Numbered from the stretch's first letter, positions 21,501 through 34,930 are shown. The stretch is DNA of 37,041 nt from Azolla pinnata (GCA_037176905.1 JBBBWG010000726.1:1-37041); one strand, 5' to 3'. The notes: generated by a model not told the origin, from the letters alone. Program-made: numbers and translations.

Positions 21501-23796
21501 CATCGGAGCCAATGCATGCAGTATTTGAACCCCATGGTATGCTTGAAGAGGTTGCCCTGCACAGAATTCAATAATGGGCTGATGAGCACCAATCACATCA
21601 CCGGCAATGTCTCGAAGGTTGAAGAAGAAAGCTCAATTTAGAGAGAAAACATGCGGCAACTTCACAAAGAAACAATCAGTGATAGGTTTGAAAATTTCGG
21701 TATAAACCTATAATGTAATGGGATCATGGATCTATCCCATACCCATGTGTGGCAATGTTGACATCCCGTGCATAGGAACGTGTTGTAACCCAGGCAACAT
21801 CATTACTGGAGGATAGACGCTGTTTGATCTTGTAGTCATCAGCTGTTGCTCATACCAAGAAGACCAACAAAAATCAGACTCATCTAGTTTTTGCCTTTCT
21901 AACTTTTCTTTTTTCCCGCAAATGGGACCAAAATCATGTACCTGTACTTGTGCTTGAAGAAACTTGAGATACTGAATCGCATCATCTAATACCGAAGCCT
22001 TATCAGTCTATGAATGTTAAGGGAGTAGTCATCATTAACTAGTGGAGGAAAATGAAGATACTGGGCAAAAATATATGATCAAATGAAAAACAGGCATGTT
22101 AACCACTGTACCTTGGTTGAGTTTGGTATCAAGTCTTGCAGAGCTTTTAGCTTTATATTGATCCTGTTCCGACGTCTCTACACATCCACATATCATGGTG
22201 AGATAATCTGATCCAAATCCACTGCGGAGTCAAATGAGTGGAGAATGCTACAAACGTATGCATATGTAAATCCGAATAAGAAACAACGTTAGTACCATTT
22301 AGGGTTTACAAGCGGTTATACTCACTTTCTCTGATTCATTGTGGGTCTCTGCCGCTCTAATCCTCTTTAGATGAGATGAAGTCTTCTTTGTTGCTCCTAC
22401 ATCCTTCACATCCTATACAAATTTGAATGTGAGAAAACATGTTTCATCACTTTGCAATATAAAAGCGGTATAAAAGGAGATAACAAACGAGTTCAACAAC
22501 AATCTTCATATGCCAAGAATCCAGGAAAATAAAAAAGTAAAGACCTGAGATTGTTCATTGCCACAAAATCTTGCAGGACTCAGAATAACAGATCCTGAAA
22601 CTATCGATGAAGATGATGCTATCTCAACCATCCTTGTCCCATGTTCAGAGTGAACAGTTGAACAGTCAAATTGGGAGGTTATTTTATCTTCCTTGCTGAA
22701 ATGATCATGTTCACTGTCGGAGGATCGATTTAATTCCAGCTGTTCTGAAATACAGCCCATGGATTGTTCTGTGTCTTTGAAATCATCAGACAAGGATGAT
22801 TTCAAACATGTGATGTCGCTCTGTTGTAAAGTCTTCTTCACTTCAGAAAGCTGTTCATTTTCCTGATTGTTTGTATTGGAATCCGAAAAAAGGATAGGCA
22901 AAGACACTTCAGAAGATGCGATTAGATCCGTTGAGAGAGTTTTCCTAACTCTCTCGATGTTTCTTGGGCCACTTTCGGAACCAAGGATCCTGAGGCTGTC
23001 TCGCGTTGCAGCCACTGGACGCGAAAACAGGGGAAACGTGTATTGCATCTCATTGTTTTGTGGCTCATAAGGATGGTGTGATGATACTCTTCTCTCTTCT
23101 AATAGGAGAGAGTTGGAAGCTGACCCATCTTTATTCCTCAATGAAAACTCTACTGAGCTCACACGATGAGTTGATAAGCCACCACTACTAAGATCCAGCC
23201 TCTTGGGATTGTTGCTTGTTCTCTCCAAGCTATGACTTCTACAATCATGCAGCTTTCGAGCATTGCTTGTTCCTTTGCCGATACCATCAACCCTGGGACC
23301 AAACCTCTTCATATCATCATTTGCTTTCTCGAATCCATGGGCATCTAGATACACACTCTTCAGCTCATCATTCTGTCGGGGTGGGCTGCGACTGTCGGGA
23401 GAAAATCTCTTTGAATCATTGCAGGTGCTGACCACCTCATGGGCATCGATATCGATTCTCGTCGAATCATGGCCGTTTGCTTTTATCTCCGATTCCTTCA
23501 AGTTTTGATTGATGAATGCATCCTTCACAAGGTGTAAATGAGGGTTGGTAAAGTCTCCCAAGAGCTCGGGCCCATGTTGTTGATCAAATGCATCCTCGAA
23601 TGGGTACATCAGCCAAGACATCATCTCATCTTCAGGGAAAGACAGGTTACCTGTTATTAAGAGTGGAACATCAAGAGCTAGAACTGAGTCGCAATCCACT
23701 TCCTCTTCTACCTTCTCCTCTGTCTCCAATGGACGATCAACAACCCTATGTGGCCTGCTTATGTGCTGCAATCCTTTCATGCCATAATCCCTAGGC
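21420..23796 (-). CDS. PIF-like bHLH transcription factor (phytochrome-interacting-factor family)
   Basis: Six coding exons join in phase: 23796-22545 (first ATG 23780), 22412-22326, 22177-22112, 22007-21942, 21842-21743 and 21556-21420; 563 residues from that ATG. The bHLH (about residues 427-485) reads RAAETHNESEKRRRNRIN, then LKALQDLIPNSTKTDKASVL, then DDAIQYLKFLQAQVQ. The His-Glu-Arg triad (H..E..R) predicts G-box binding, CACGTG. SFPEDEMMSWLMYP (about 47-60) matches the conserved N-terminal PIF motif, and VYPPVMMLPG after the helix is typical of PIFs. THNESE and LQAQVQ resemble the PIF7/PIF8/UNE10 group. PIFs are nuclear factors that bind active phytochrome and are degraded in light. No phyB-binding (APB, WENGQ-like) motif is visible in this exon or upstream. 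The frame is open through the first acceptor, so an N-terminal exon may be missing. The stop at 21420 lies in repeat DNA; splicing from 21456 to 20467 is the alternative end. Confidence 0.9.
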
Positions 23797-25189
23797 CTGT
23801 ATCACATCAATATAAACAAATGCAAGGATCTGGTAATTTTACAAAAAGGAAGCACCAAAACACTCATTGATTGGGTGTTAAGTATCCACTTTGCAAACTT
23901 AGCATACTAACCCCTAACTTAAGTGATAGAAAGCAATCCCTTCTTCTAGTCAGAAGAGGAATTCTGGTAACATTTTTCTATAACACAGCGGTGTCTTTGC
24001 TTTTCATGCAAATGCTTCATGTTGCAGCTTTTGAGCAAATACAGAAAACGAGGAACAAACTAGAGGAACTCACATGTTGGTACAATGCAGAGGGTTTCAT
24101 CAAAATAACGCGTATCTGTGTTTGCATACACCGTCAAGCTTTCTGCTTTCTTCTCATCCCAGCTTGGCTTTTCAACAAATCATGCCCTTTTTCTGCAAAA
24201 GTGCCACTACCTTTTAGAAGAAGCAAAAAACCTTCAAATGTAACCCTATTAATGCCGATCAAGACCCAATGTTCACAACTAGCCCTAATACAATGAATTA
24301 TATCAAAACACACCCCACATGGGTTGCTGGTTTTGCAAAAGAAGAGCTTTCTGCAAAGAGTATCAAATGGGCATGAAGGAATCAGTGGAAATTTGGGCCA
24401 TTTTTGCCGAAAATTTTAACATCTATGTGATAGGATTCTATGAGAGCCTCACAATAAGCCATGGAAATCTGCGAATTGGGCTGCAAGTTTTTGAAGGAGA
24501 AAACGAAGTTGCAGTGTTATTTTCGAAGGACCCAATCAAGATTTCAGCATTGTTTTCTAACAGAAATGGAAATCCTAATAGGGACAAGCTATGGAAGCTC
24601 ACGATGCTTCCGGAAGAATCCATACAGAGCAATAAAAAACCACAAACCTGAAGATTTCCAGATATTTTGACAAACTCAACTTAAGAGATGAGAATCGACA
24701 AGTTTTGGAAGGACCAAGAGATTTCAGCAGGAGAAAGGGTATGCAGATAATCGACAACTAGCTTGATTTGCAATGGGAGAACCTGTGCAGGTGTTAAATC
24801 CCATTTTTTTTTTCAAATGGAGCTAAAGAAAATGACGATTCTGCAGATTTTAGATACAACACTTCCACAAGGAAAAACGCATAAAGACAGAAACCCAAGA
24901 AAGTAATAGAGGGCGAATGCTCGCATATACTCCCTCTCTCTCCGTCTGTCTCTCTCCATGCATACAAACATAGACATACACAAAATATACACAAAAAATA
25001 CAGAGATATGGGATAATGCTTGTTCGTTTTCCATGTTCAGATTTGATGGAGATTTCCAAACTGGAGCACGAGCATATTTGACATATACGTCTGCACGTAT
25101 GCATTTACGCGCATCGTTTAATCCATTGCACCTCCAATCTATATAACAAGGAGGGGGGGGTGGGGGGAATCAAAAGGGTTTTTGCTTAC
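23797..25189 (-). other. Probable 5' leader intron(s) of the bHLH gene
   Basis: No coding exon is found here on either strand. A search by eye for codons of the APB motif (Glu-Leu-x-Trp-x-x-Gly-Gln) on the minus strand failed. A possible donor, TCTTCAG|GTTTGT, lies near 24649, so an extra leader exon is conceivable. A G-rich run (25150-25167, up to eight consecutive G) sits just inside the intron beside the leader donor. Confidence 0.35.
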
Positions 25190-25400
25190 CTGGGAAGAAG
25201 AAGAAGAAGATGACGATGATGATGAAGATGAAGCTGAAGAAGATGATGCTGCTGATGATGCTGATGATGATGGTGATGGTGAAGAAGGATGAGGGCAAAA
25301 CCGGAGATGGAGATGATGCTAGGGAGGAAGAAACCGAGCAGATTCCATGTGCCTTTTCACTGTCTTTTCCTGCGCCTTCTGCAGAAATCATGGAACCCAA
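25190..25400 (-). other. Probable 5' leader exon of the bHLH gene with CAT/CTT repeats
   Basis: A strong donor (CCCAG|GTAAGC) ends a candidate exon at 25190. Its 3' half is composed of ATC/CAT, CTT and TTC units (25197-25290). It could be read as a hydrophobic Ile/Phe/Ser ORF from 25391, or as His/Gln/Leu in another frame; neither looks like a PIF N-terminus, so a noncoding leader is preferred. Confidence 0.4.
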
Positions 25401-25464
25401 ATGTCGCTGCTCATCAGAAATCAGAAGGAATTTCCTTCCAAAACAGGGCAGTATCTAGTGCTAT

Positions 25465-26720
25465 GTATGGTGCGTATGCCTGCATGCATCTGATGGCATG
25501 CATGCATGCATGTATCCGATCGCATGCATGCAAGCATGCGTTGCATGCATCTGATGGCATGCATGCGATCGATCGATCTATCTGTTGATGGTATATGTAT
25601 GTGTGCATGCATGCATGCGATCGATCGATCTATCTGTTGGTGGTATATGTATGTGTGCATGCATGCATGCGATCGATCGATCTATCTGTTGGTGGTATAT
25701 GTATGTGTGCATGCATTGCATGCGTATTTGTATGCATCGCAACGCATCTGATCGTATGTGTGCATGCATTGAATGCGGATTTGTATGTATGTATCCCGAT
25801 GGTATGCATGCATGCATGCATGCATGTGTTGCATGCGTATTTGTATGTATCACAACGCATCTGATCGTATGTATGCATGCATTGAATGCGGATTTGTATG
25901 TACGTATCCCGATGGTATGCATGCATGCATGCATGCATGTATTGCATGAGTATTTGTATGTATCGCAACGCATCTGATCGTATGTATGCATGCATTGAAT
26001 GCGGATTTGTATGTATGGATCCCGATGGCATGCATGCATGCATGTGTAAGCATGCGTACGATCGTGCATGTATGTGTAGCATTACGTACGATCATGCATG
26101 TAGGTTGTGGCATGCGTACGATCGTGCATGTATGTGTAGCATGCCTATTTTGCATCTAATGCATGGTATGCATGCATGTATGTGTAGAATGCGTATTTGT
26201 ATCTAATCCCATGCATGGTATGCATGCATGCATGCATGTATAGTAGCCGTACTTGTGTTTCTAATGGTATGCATGCATGCATGCATGCATGTATGTAGAG
26301 CATGCATATTCGTGTTTCTGATGGTACTATGCATGGTATGCATGCATGCATGCATTTGTATGTTTACAATCTACTGGTATGTATGCATGCACGCATCTAT
26401 CTAATGGCATGCATGGTGTGCATGTATGCATGTATCTATCGCATGTATTGTGTGCGCGCCTGTATGTATGTATGTATGTATGTAGGAATCTAATGGTATG
26501 TAGGCATGCATGTATCTATCTACATATCTGATTGTATGTATGGTATGGTACGGTACGACATGGTATGCATGTTTGCAATGGTAGTGCATGCATGTATTGC
26601 ATGTATGCATGGTGCGTGTGTGTATGTAATGTATGCATATTTGTACGTATCGCTATACACTATGTATGTATGTGGCACATACATTCAAACAATGTACGTA
26701 CGGTAGATACAAACATGCAA
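25465..26720. repeat. ATGC-rich compound tandem-repeat block, about 1.25 kb
   Basis: This is alternating purine-pyrimidine DNA built on GCATGCAT, GTATGTAT and CGATCGATC. It contains sub-arrays. A unit of about 50-57 bp (GCATGCGATCGATCGATCTA then TCTGTTGGTGGTATATGTAT) occurs three times at 25560-25715. A unit of about 115 bp (TTGCATGCGTATTTGTATGT, CAACGCATCTGATCGTATGT, TTGAATGCGGATTTGTATGT, CCCGATGGTATGCATG) occurs about three times at 25720-26045. Shorter degenerate units carry ACGATCGTGCATGTATGTGT and TCTAATGGTATGCATG (26045-26530). Long ORFs occur in all frames and are artefacts. It lies upstream of the bHLH promoter. Confidence 0.9.
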
Positions 26721-27088
26721 ACATACCCTTGGACCTTAGCATGTTTTGTGTTGTTGGGACCAAATAGATGCTCAGGTGACAAAGGCGTTTGTCGTATGCT
26801 CTGCAATACACAACAGCAGCAACTCCCGATGCAGATTCCGAAGATTTTTAACTACAGCTATTCCCGCATGTGAAGTTGCGAGGAGCAAGCAGAAAAAGCA
26901 AGGGCAAGACCCCGACCGATGATCTGTAACCGCATCTGCTCGCCTTAAGTCTGTAGCACTGCGGACATCCCTCTGAACTGGGCTTCTTTCTAGGACAAGG
27001 CGACGTTTCCGGAAGATCAAAGACTATACAGAGTTGTCGAGCAATCGAGCACTTTGATCACAACCTCCTACGTGGTGAGTTCCATCTA

Positions 27089-27141
<53 letters not shown>

Positions 27142-29355
27142 CTTATGACAGACGATTTCACAAGCAAGTTGTTAATTGTATGACAAGGGAAAAGCCAATC
27201 CTCACGATTCGAGCTCTAGAGACGGCGAGGTCACAGTTCCCAGAAAGCAACGTTCACACGAGCGTCAAAGATTGGCGTTGAACTGGAATGGTTTTCAACT
27301 CCATTTGGGCAATCAGCTCTCTAACCTTCCGCATAATCCCATGATTAGTGCTCTCATATTAGTGCAAATCCCCACATAAGTATGCACAATACCAGAAGAA
27401 ACATGTACTTGTTTCTTGAATTTTACTCAGAGGCAAATCAGTGCTAACACTGAAGAAGCTGAGCGGATTACTGTCGATCCATTGCAATAATCATCGACAT
27501 GGGCCTTCCATGTCTTTTTTGATAATGCAAATCTGAAGGATAACAGCCACTTACTTGCACTGTAAAAACAATAAGGCTTCTTTGATTCTTGACCTTGTGT
27601 TTGTCCCAACTTTGATTCTTGACCGTGATGTCTAGAAGACACTGTAAAAACAATAAGGCTTCTTTGCTGGAGCTTCAGCTAGCAATCAACTTCTTGCTCC
27701 ATTTTTTTTGCTTTGTTGAGAGACCATTCCTCCAAACAGGTTTGCTAATTAATCGGCCGATTACGTCTCAAAGCTGGCACATCCATCACCTAACATAATA
27801 AGCAACAATGACATTGTATATCCAGGAGGCTTCTCCCATCAGAGCTTTTTTCCTGAAAAGGCCAACATTCCTTGCATTTGGATCGGCTTTAAAGTTTTGA
27901 ACTGATTAGATAGGATGTTAAAAACGAGTTTAAGGCTGACAAGATTCATATCCCATTCAATTGATCAATCCTAAGCACCTTTAAGAGTCGATATTGCAAC
28001 TACCTTGTCACAAGACATGGCTACTAAAATATTAGTCCCCTTTCACATTACCGTATCCACATGCCATATATATCATAGAGGATATGCATAAAATATGCTT
28101 GTGATGGACACACAATGGAGCTGAAGAACCGGGTAGGTAAGAAAGTGGGGTTCGGATCTTTGTTTTGCATATTGCAATCAGCATTTCAGAGAAACTTCCT
28201 ACCTGTGAATGTGTTCTTCATCACGTGCACAAAGAGGTTTATTTATTCTACTGCATCATGGACATATATAAGAGGCCATTCTAAAACTCCACTCCAAAGC
28301 AAACCATACTGGCTCTCTACTGATGTGATATCTTCCTTACATTATTGATAACATAATCGGGAAACAAACAAATGCTTTGATGAATTTCATGATGGTAGTA
28401 CAGTGCCTTGAACATCTCAAGAGAACACACAGACACACCTGTTCATTTGCTTATCCATTGGGCAACCTCAAGATTCTGGCATAAAAATGGCAAAAAACAG
28501 GTTTGTCAAAAATCAAGGGCATATCATGCATAATAGATCCTGTTGAGAGGAGAGTCCAAGGAGATTCACATACCATGAGATATCGGTGACATTGTTTATC
28601 CTGCATTACCAATAAAACGCATAAGATTCATCCCAACACCAGTTGTGAAGCCTGATATGCAACCCATAATCACGACATCCAATTCATATCTCAGAAAGCT
28701 TTACTAAGCCATTACCATCAAGAGGACTTCATTTGAGATGTCTGTTCAAGAACAGTTTTAAATACCTGATGAGAATCTTTCCCGTGATTGTCCTGACCTG
28801 ACCAATTGGTGCATGAGCCCATAAAGTCCGCACCACCATTGGAAAGATTTTCACCCCAGCTGTTCAGAAACAAGGAAACTTGTTGACCCCATTGTTTCCA
28901 TCAGTGATCTATCTCATCCAAAAAGATGGTGGTGAGTTAGCAAAGTTTGCACAACTAACTCTTTAAACTGTATTAGAAACTCGGGAACATTCGGAAATGG
29001 AAGTTAGACAACAACTTACCAGGAGCTCAACTGCGCAAATCTCGAGATCAGACCCAACCCGAGAAAGCACAAGTTTACTAGATCGTGGATTTTGCTATTA
29101 TTTTCTAGTAAATAAAAGTAAAGCATAAGGTTACAATTACCATGGGAGCGAATACATAGCAAGCACAAATTACAATATAACCATGATTTGCCAGGATTAT
29201 ACATAAAATAAAGAGATCACAAGGTTACAATGGCCATGGTTTTTTCCTTGAATGCTGTGAAGGTTAAGATGATGGTAATGGGGACTCAGCGTCACAAAGT
29301 TGCCCAAGTTGCCCTTCATGTATCAAGAATTTTGGAAAGAATTGTATGATGTACC
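26721..29355. other. Gene-poor spacer with a (CT)n run and a small direct repeat
   Basis: No recognisable gene is present. A perfect (CT)n run spans about 27091-27138, just after a donor-like CTACGTG|GTGAGT, so a plus-strand noncoding exon ending near 27073 is possible. The 26-27 bp word CACTGTAAAAACAATAAGGC plus TTCTTTG occurs at 27558 and 27640, and TTTGATTCTTGACC at 27581 and 27611, showing a local duplication. The part near 29355 probably includes the 3' UTR of the DUF1853 gene. Confidence 0.45.
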
Positions 29356-32300
29356 CTATATGTCAAGAGGCCATGACAAGTTATACCCATGTGGCCTATA
29401 GACTCTACTGTCAGGCCATGTATCTTCCACGATAAATCCTCGACTAGATTCAGTCCAAACCCCATTATCTTCGACCATTTCTGCTAGCATGAATCTCATT
29501 TTTCTAGGGGTATTTGATCTCTCAGCCTCTTCTTGCACCTTTGCTGCCAAATCCAAGAACTCATCTATAGTAAGCAACTGGCAAACTTTTCCTTCTTCCC
29601 CATGTTCAATCACCACTGGAGATAGCCACTCGAGCTTTGGCACAATGTACCATTTGCTGCCATTGTGCCTTGGAAAGTGAGCCAGTTCAGCAAACCCACT
29701 GGACCGGGTCCACCATCCCATCCAATGATCTACATTGAGCTTCGCCTTTCTATCACTATCATTACAATTATTCATAGGTTTATCGTAAGCCAACTTTATA
29801 GGCTGACTATAGTCTTTACGATATAAATGACACCATAGTTCATACTCATAGAACAAGTAACCTTTTAACAGAGCTCGTGGCAATACTTGTAGTCTTCTCA
29901 CATCTTTTTTATCGATGTGCTCATTGGCTTTCTGGTTATGGCCTCCCATTGAGGAAGAAATGAACAGATTCCATAGCATAGATGCTCCATGTTCATTATG
30001 CGCTAAGCCAACTTGCTTCATTAATCGTGTTTTTCGATCATATAATGTTTCTCCAATGTGAGGGCCTAAGAAGCACCCTAGGAATTCATTTATGCCAAAT
30101 GTTTTCTTCACTGGGCATTCCAGCTCTCTTTCAATAGCATGACCTTCAATAGTGAGATCCAGACCTACCTCCTGTGAGACCTCATTTGATGAGGTTTTCC
30201 ATGCAGCATGGCAAGGGGTTTTTATCCCAAAAATCTCCCATGGCCCAGCAAATAGCAAAAATTTAACCGAAACTTCCCAATGATATATCTGCATTTCCTC
30301 AGGGATATCCTCGCCCACAAGCTCTTCCTTGAACAAAAAATCAAACTCGCCGATTGTAAGGACTCGACTTCTTCCATCTCTTGAGCTTTGCAACTGTTTT
30401 CTCGACATTCTCCTACTTTCACTCATTGGTCCACATTGTTCATTCTGCATTATCTCCGAACTGTTTAATGTAATATTCTTTTTAATCTCTATAGTCTCAT
30501 CCTCATTTATTTCTGCTTCATCCTTCTTCGTTGACCTTTGAACTTCTTCACAAGAATTTCCTGCAACTGATTTGATAAATACATCTCGTCCTCTTCTTTC
30601 TAATATCAGGTCATTTAATACCATGCTATTCTTTGTCGTTTCAAGCTTTATAGCTTGATGACATGATCCAAGTTCCTCCCTATGTGTTACCTGTTGAGAT
30701 GTTATTAAGTTCTTCACACGTGCCACAGGTGAGAAAAGCAGAATATATTCAACACACAAAGCAAAATGATCTCCTGCAAAACACAGAAAGATATTAGTAT
30801 TATGAGCTACATAGATACAACACTTGTTCACATAATATATAAAGAAACACTCAACATAACCCCAATTTAAGGAGCAGAAAAATGTCCAGTGAGACCAATC
30901 ATATGCATAGAGTGACGACATCTATGTTGTCATAAGTTCAATAAATAATCAATAACAGTTCCATTTTAAACAAAAAAAAAAAAGTAACATGGCACAATCT
31001 TTCAATAATGTTGGCTCCAGAAGAAATGGAAAGTAATCCAATACTGGCTCCTTTTACAATTAACAATGGTCTCTACCAAAATGAGAAGTGAAATAAATAA
31101 CATTACCAAACATTCGGTAAAATCAGAGATTCCTTAGATTTTTAGGAAAATGCTGAATGCAGAGCATAGAGAACTCGAAACTGAGCTGTCTACAGTTAGA
31201 GGAAGTTGTAGGAGAAGAAAACTTTACAATTTTAAGCCTAGATTAAATACTAAAAGCCTATATTGGAATATATCTTCAGTCCAATTGTATCTAGATTGTA
31301 TGTCAACATTTGGCCTCACAAGCTTCAACATGCTACTCTCAATTGTAAAACCAAAATGCAGAAGCTTTCCATTCTTCGATAAGTGAAATTGTTATATGTT
31401 AAATATTTGGATAACATATGAACATGTTAATTAAAATGCTGAATACAATGCTGAGTACAACCCAATTGGGTGGAAAGTGGGCTTTCTACAACTACGGGGA
31501 GCTATAATAGAAGACTTTTATAATCGTAAACATACTTAAATACTAAATGCCCATGTAGAAATGTGCCTACAGCGACCTCCCTTAGTCGGATAGTATTTAT
31601 ATGTGTATTAATAGTTGTTCATAGTCTTCAAAGTAATCCATTGATGCAAATATTGCTTTTTCTTTTTTCTCTGACAGTGTACCTGTTCGGACTAGCAAAT
31701 ATATATTAGGACTTGTGTTTGAAGATATATTCCCGTTTTGGTCTTGTTAATCGTTTTGGCCTCTTAAAAGACATTAATATAAATATCTTTCGTTCTCGCT
31801 TATATTTATCAGTGTGATTTGTAAAATAGCACGAATTTTCCTCCAGTAGACCCTAATTACCATATCATTCTTCTTTCTTTGGCATTTCCCCATAATGGTA
31901 CGTATTTCATGCACAGCATGAACTTGTGAAACGCCAAAAGAAAGGAAAGTTCTGCGAAAGATCACAACAACAAAAGAACCATACCAAGCCGTCTATTGTT
32001 TCTTTTCTCCTCAAACCATTGTTTCACATGGTCCAACTCAATTGTCGAAAGCCATTTTACAGATTCAGTCCAATTCTCACCCCCTCCACCAAGCAAATCA
32101 GAGCAAACCATTGGTAACTACAAACAAACCATTACACATAAAGGAGCCTTAACACAGACAGAATTAATGTGAATCTAGTTGAGTGGAACAATAACAAAGT
32201 CAAGGTCAACTGTACCTCAATAGAGTCAACAAGCAAAGATGGGCTGGAAATCACCATACCAATATCTCTGAGAAGCCTGTTCATCAAGAAAAGCATACAT

Positions 32301-34927
32301 AATTTGTAAGAGGAGTAACTTAATCATTACAATATAGATTAGACGTTTCTTATGCACCTTTTATACAATCTTGAAACGTTGAGTTCTTGCCTTCATATTT
32401 TCTTATACTTTATAAAGCAAATGTATGATCATGAATATTCCAAAAAGACAATATTCTATCCATTACTACATATACAGTCAATTAAAAGTGCAGAAAATGC
32501 CAAGTAAAGCTTAAGAGGGTATGAAAATCCGAGGTTTTTTTTGGTGACGAAACATGCCATTTTCATTCCTCAATCCACATACTGTGATATTTAACAGATC
32601 ATCATATTTTTCTTTGTCTAACGAATTTGACATAAATCTGGGCACCTCTAAAAACCAGCCTAGTTACCTAACGCACAAATGACATATCAGGATACAGAAT
32701 CCGAGATTCTGTGATCTCTATTCCCAGAAGTATGATGGCATTTATACATATTATCTCTTGGTTTGATTTGAATGGCGCACTTTAAACTGCTTGAAAGAGC
32801 AATGGAAATGATACCACGACAAATGACAAAGAACAGTAAAAATATAGATGGGGAATAAAGGGCTACCTCACCTTTTAGACATGCACAAGTGTGAATGCAC
32901 CCCTAGCACACAGTTTCATATATGCGTACTGGAAGGCCTAAAGTGGTATTCTCTCTATTGTACCCAAAAAACAATTATGCATCTTTCTCTCAGCTTCTAA
33001 CTCTTAACAGTTACCCAACTTTTGCCCTCTAGCCCCTAAACCTTACCCAACTATTGTATCAGAGCTGAAATTTGGGCATCTGCACTTCCAGAATCCATGC
33101 AGTCCAGAGGTCAAAACAGGTTTCCTCATCAACACAGGGCTAGCAGCTGAGATCGCCAAATTTTCTTTGCAAAATTCTAAAATTTGAAAGGTTCTTCAAA
33201 GCAAACTTTCAAACATTAGTGTGAGTTCATGCATGTACGTGCAGTTCAGAAGTTTTGGCAGATTTGTACCTAAAAGTTAGAGATGTCGAGAATTTGTGCA
33301 AGACAATACTGACATCCACCACTCTACAAGGGCTTCACCTCTTCTTACTTCTCTCCTCTAACTCTTCTCTCTACTCTAATATTCTATTCTTCCTTTTACT
33401 TGTCCTTCTCAGCTCTTCTTATATAGCAGTTTGGGGACATGCTCTTTTCTTCAAAGAACTTGCATTTTTTTCTGATATAACATTGTTGTTTTTATCATAT
33501 CTCTCGATTTACATTTCTAGATTTAGATATGTAAAATCCACAGAAAAACCGACCTCTTTAGCTTTCTATCGCATTTTTAAGCTTTAAATTCAAATATCAT
33601 ATGAGGAATCTATGAGAGTTTTATTTCAACTGCTTTTTGGAGACTTCATATCTTGCTTTTGTTCTATCTTCACAACATTAATTTTGACTTCTTTAGCAAA
33701 ATTTCTCTTAAAAAATATCTCTCATCTTATCCTCTTGGTCATGTCCCATTGTCCCCAAAATCCACTATTCATAGTCATTACAGTGTGTCATTGCTTTTGA
33801 TCCAATAATACTTTCACATTTAACTCATTGGAGCTGAAAGTTTTACCTTTCAAAGCTCCATGAGCTGGCCAAAGCCTATGTGGCATGCAGATTACTATTG
33901 CATGATCTAATGTAGTCTTGTTTTCTAGTCAAAATCTCTCTTTTATAGCCTTTGATTAACTCACGATAAGAGATGATTCAGCCAAAGAAAGTTGTGACAA
34001 TTCTTTTGCTGAACGTGGCAATTTCTCTTATGTCTCTCGAGTTCTAGAAAGCAAAATCACACGGCAACAACGTCTCCTTCTCTCTCTTGAGTTCTAGCAA
34101 GTGAAATCATCTAACAACTTCTGTCTCTTGAATTGGGAAGAGAGCATGAAAGCATATACTGAAAAATGCCTGAAGCACTAAAGCTGTCACTTGACATACG
34201 CTGCTTTGAACCACTTAACATAGAGCAAATAATATAGCATACAAAAAATAAAACAAAATGCCTCGAGTCGCTTAAGCTTGAAGCCGAGGCCAGCTGAGCC
34301 ACCTCCAGCCCACAGCTCTGCAGATTCCCAGGTATAATGGTATGGTCTATCCAGTCATAGGGGGAAACATATACACGTATAAAAGCTATAGACAAGAGGT
34401 GGATATGCAGTGGAAGCAAGGTGCCACGAGCATAGATGGAAGTATCCACCTACCAATTCACTGTGATCATGGACTATCACAGCAAGTAATCAATGGCCTT
34501 TCTCAGCTTTGGCGCAGTAAAAGGGGGTAGGTTTTACATGAAGCCAATCTCTCTGAGCACGCAAGCTCAGTCAAAACAAGAAGGAACTAGAATTTGTGTG
34601 ACCAACAGGCATGTTGAATCGGGATTTCGATAGGCACGAACCATTATCCTTTGGAGGAAGATGCGTGGAAAGATACGCACAACATCCGGGTCCGACGATG
34701 CGAGTTACCGACTACATGTTGCCAAACAAAGGAAGCGGCGATTTTCCGAGGCTTGCTTACCTGTGAGGCAGGCGTTTGAGGAAACGCCAGGGGTCTGCGG
34801 GTGAGGGCAGGGATAGAGAAGACCCGGGGGAGGCGTGGGAGCTCCCGCATCGCCGCTGGCAGTGGAAGCAGTCCGCGTCTGTCGATCTGCCTGCGCAGAA
34901 GCTCGCAGCGGGAAGGATCCCTCGCAT
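29356..34927 (-). CDS. DUF1853-domain protein (possible PD-(D/E)XK-like fold)
   Basis: Three exons join in phase: 34927-34761, 32276-32216 and 30690-29356, giving 520 residues ending in TAG. The DUF1853 signatures appear in family order: LLRDIGMVISSPSLL (57-71); LTIGEFDFLF (about 187-196); HWEVSVKFLLF (213-223); FLGPHIGETLYDRKTRLMKQ; RALLKGYLFYEYE; HWMGWWTR; and WYIVPKLEWLSPV. The family is best known in bacteria and has no established function. The Asp in GEFDFL followed by Glu-x3-Lys in HWEVSVKF resembles a PD-(D/E)XK nuclease core (inference). The N-terminal 56 residues are rich in Ser, Arg and Ala and could be an organelle transit peptide. Residues about 77-185 (Glu/Lys-rich, low complexity) are an insertion between two DUF1853 blocks. 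The exon 3 acceptor at 30691 is chosen by phase; the minus frame is open upstream to 30921, so a longer exon is possible. Confidence 0.87.
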
Positions 34928-34930
34928 GGC

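Noticed and set aside
25414..26610. Many overlapping Cys/Met/His-rich ORFs on both strands
   Set aside because: They arise from ATGC tandem repeats lacking stops in several frames. The peptides are simply repeat translations.
30691..30921. Upstream part of the long DUF1853 ORF as coding sequence
   Set aside because: Using the acceptor at 30774 would not keep phase with the exon at 32276-32216. The acceptor at 30691 does, so 30691-30921 is treated as intron.
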